From Cellvibrionales bacterium UBA2511 (GTDB taxonomy: Bacteria; Pseudomonadota; Gammaproteobacteria; Pseudomonadales; Porticoccaceae): a DNA stretch of 7,710 bases. The stretch spans positions 1-7,710 of the forward strand of contig DDNV01000068.1 in NCBI GenBank assembly GCA_002341315.1, in the 5' to 3' direction. A model generated the notes under the pieces. The model was not told where the DNA came from, ran no database searches, and saw only the letters and a program-made list of their open reading frames with translations. The translations under genes and the position numbers were made by a program. Shown piece by piece: positions 7,087 through 7,710 of the stretch. Positions within the stretch are counted from its first letter, which is position 1; each line of letters opens with the position of its first letter.

Positions 7087-7710
7087 CTAGGCGGTGACCA
7101 TTGGCTTGATATAGGAAATCGGCACATCGGCTTCATCTTCTTCGAAGGTGACCATTTCCCAGGCGTCTTTCTGCGCAATCAATTGACGCAGCGAAGCATT
7201 GTTCAGTCCATGACCGGATTTGTGCGCAACAAATTCGCCGATCAGGCTGTTGCCAAGCAGGTACAGGTCACCAATGGCATCGAGTATCTTGTGCTTGACG
7301 AATTCGTCTTCGTAGCGAAGACCGTCCTCATTTAACACCTGATACTCGTCTACGACAATAGCATTGTCCATGCTGCCCCCCCGGGCCAGGCCCATGGAGC
7401 GCAGGTATTCAATTTCGTGCATGAACCCAAAGGTACGGGCCCGGCTGACTTCCTTCACAAAGGAGGTGGTGGAAAAATCCACTTCCGCCTTAAGTGTCCG
7501 GTTGTGAAATACCGGGTGATCAAAATCGATGGAAAACGTCACCTTGAAGCCGTTAAACGGTCGCAGGGATGCCGATTTGTCCCCATCAGTCACCGTGATC
7601 GGCTTCAGGATACGAATGAACCGTTTCGGTTCTTCCTGCTCGCGGATACCCGCAGATTGCAGCAGGAATACAAAAGGTCCGGCACTGCCATCCATGATCG
7701 GCACTTCCGG
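7087..7710 (-). CDS. lpxC: UDP-3-O-acyl-N-acetylglucosamine deacetylase LpxC, C-terminal two thirds (5' truncated by window edge)
   Basis: LpxC is the cytoplasmic zinc deacetylase that commits UDP-acyl-GlcNAc to lipid A synthesis. The visible 207 residues run from the [10 protein letters not shown] motif to the stop and correspond to about E. coli residue 99 onward, so roughly 98 residues, including the first zinc ligand His79, lie beyond the window. The GTG at 7704 codes for the Val of VPIMDG and is not a start. The other zinc ligands are present in [12 protein letters not shown]: visible residues His140 and Asp144, equal to E. coli His238 and Asp242. The active-site His167 (His265) is in [17 protein letters not shown] and the conserved [11 protein letters not shown] are also intact. 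The tail ends IKPMVTA and lacks the LAxxxxxAVLA-type FtsH degradation signal of E. coli LpxC. By analogy with relatives, ftsZ and the dcw cluster should lie upstream, beyond the right edge, and lpxC probably starts the run towards secA. Confidence 0.98.
   Translation of the reverse strand, partial: PEVPIMDGSAGPFVFLLQSAGIREQEEPKRFIRILKPITVTDGDKSASLRPFNGFKVTFSIDFDHPVFHNRTLKAEVDFSTTSFVKEVSRARTFGFMHEIEYLRSMGLARGGSMDNAIVVDEYQVLNEDGLRYEDEFVKHKILDAIGDLYLLGNSLIGEFVAHKSGHGLNNASLRQLIAQKDAWEMVTFEEDEADVPISYIKPMVTA

Noticed and set aside
1..7710. A novel accessory, defence or mobile system
   Set aside because: Every substantial frame is a known housekeeping gene in an order typical of Gammaproteobacteria; no transposase, integrase, toxin-antitoxin, repeat array or composition break is visible.

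Overview
The window is an ordinary, fully coding stretch of a gammaproteobacterial chromosome, moderately GC-rich by eye. The gene content and order point to the Pseudomonadales/Cellvibrionales/Oceanospirillales side of the class rather than the enterics: pilD-coaE-yacG runs on the plus strand towards lpxC-M23 peptidase-secA-argJ-mutT on the minus strand. Best guess is a marine, Cellvibrionales-like bacterium, but the genus cannot be fixed from this sequence alone. No mobile element, CRISPR array, tRNA, rRNA or phage gene is visible, and no stretch over 300 bases lacks a gene.

Plus strand, bases 1-1622: the 3' part of pilD (type IV prepilin peptidase, cut by the window edge), coaE (last step of coenzyme A synthesis) and yacG (small zinc protein known as a DNA gyrase inhibitor). 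A 96-base gap separates pilD from coaE (counting coaE from 607). A gap of up to 188 bases before yacG carries a 14-base imperfect tandem repeat.

Minus strand, bases 1672-7710, read from high to low coordinates: the C-terminal two thirds of lpxC (committed step of lipid A synthesis, cut by the window edge), a membrane-anchored M23 (LytM-type) peptidase, secA (Sec translocase ATPase), argJ (ornithine/glutamate acetyltransferase) and mutT (8-oxo-dGTP diphosphatase). Gaps are 42, 77 and 56 bases, then argJ and mutT overlap by four bases, so this looks like one transcription unit trailing the dcw (division and cell wall) cluster, with ftsZ expected just beyond the right edge. It combines envelope building (LpxC, M23), protein export (SecA), arginine synthesis (ArgJ) and nucleotide-pool cleaning (MutT).

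The two clusters converge at yacG/mutT with only 49 bases between stop codons. I found no previously undescribed system. The points worth a second look are modest: absence of secM, dciA and zapD from positions where relatives often carry them, an LpxC tail without the E. coli-type degradation signal, an Ala in place of the Nudix-box Gly in MutT, a TTGA stop/start overlap between argJ and mutT, and short repeats in two intergenic regions. Several long open frames antisense to argJ and secA are shadows and were left out.
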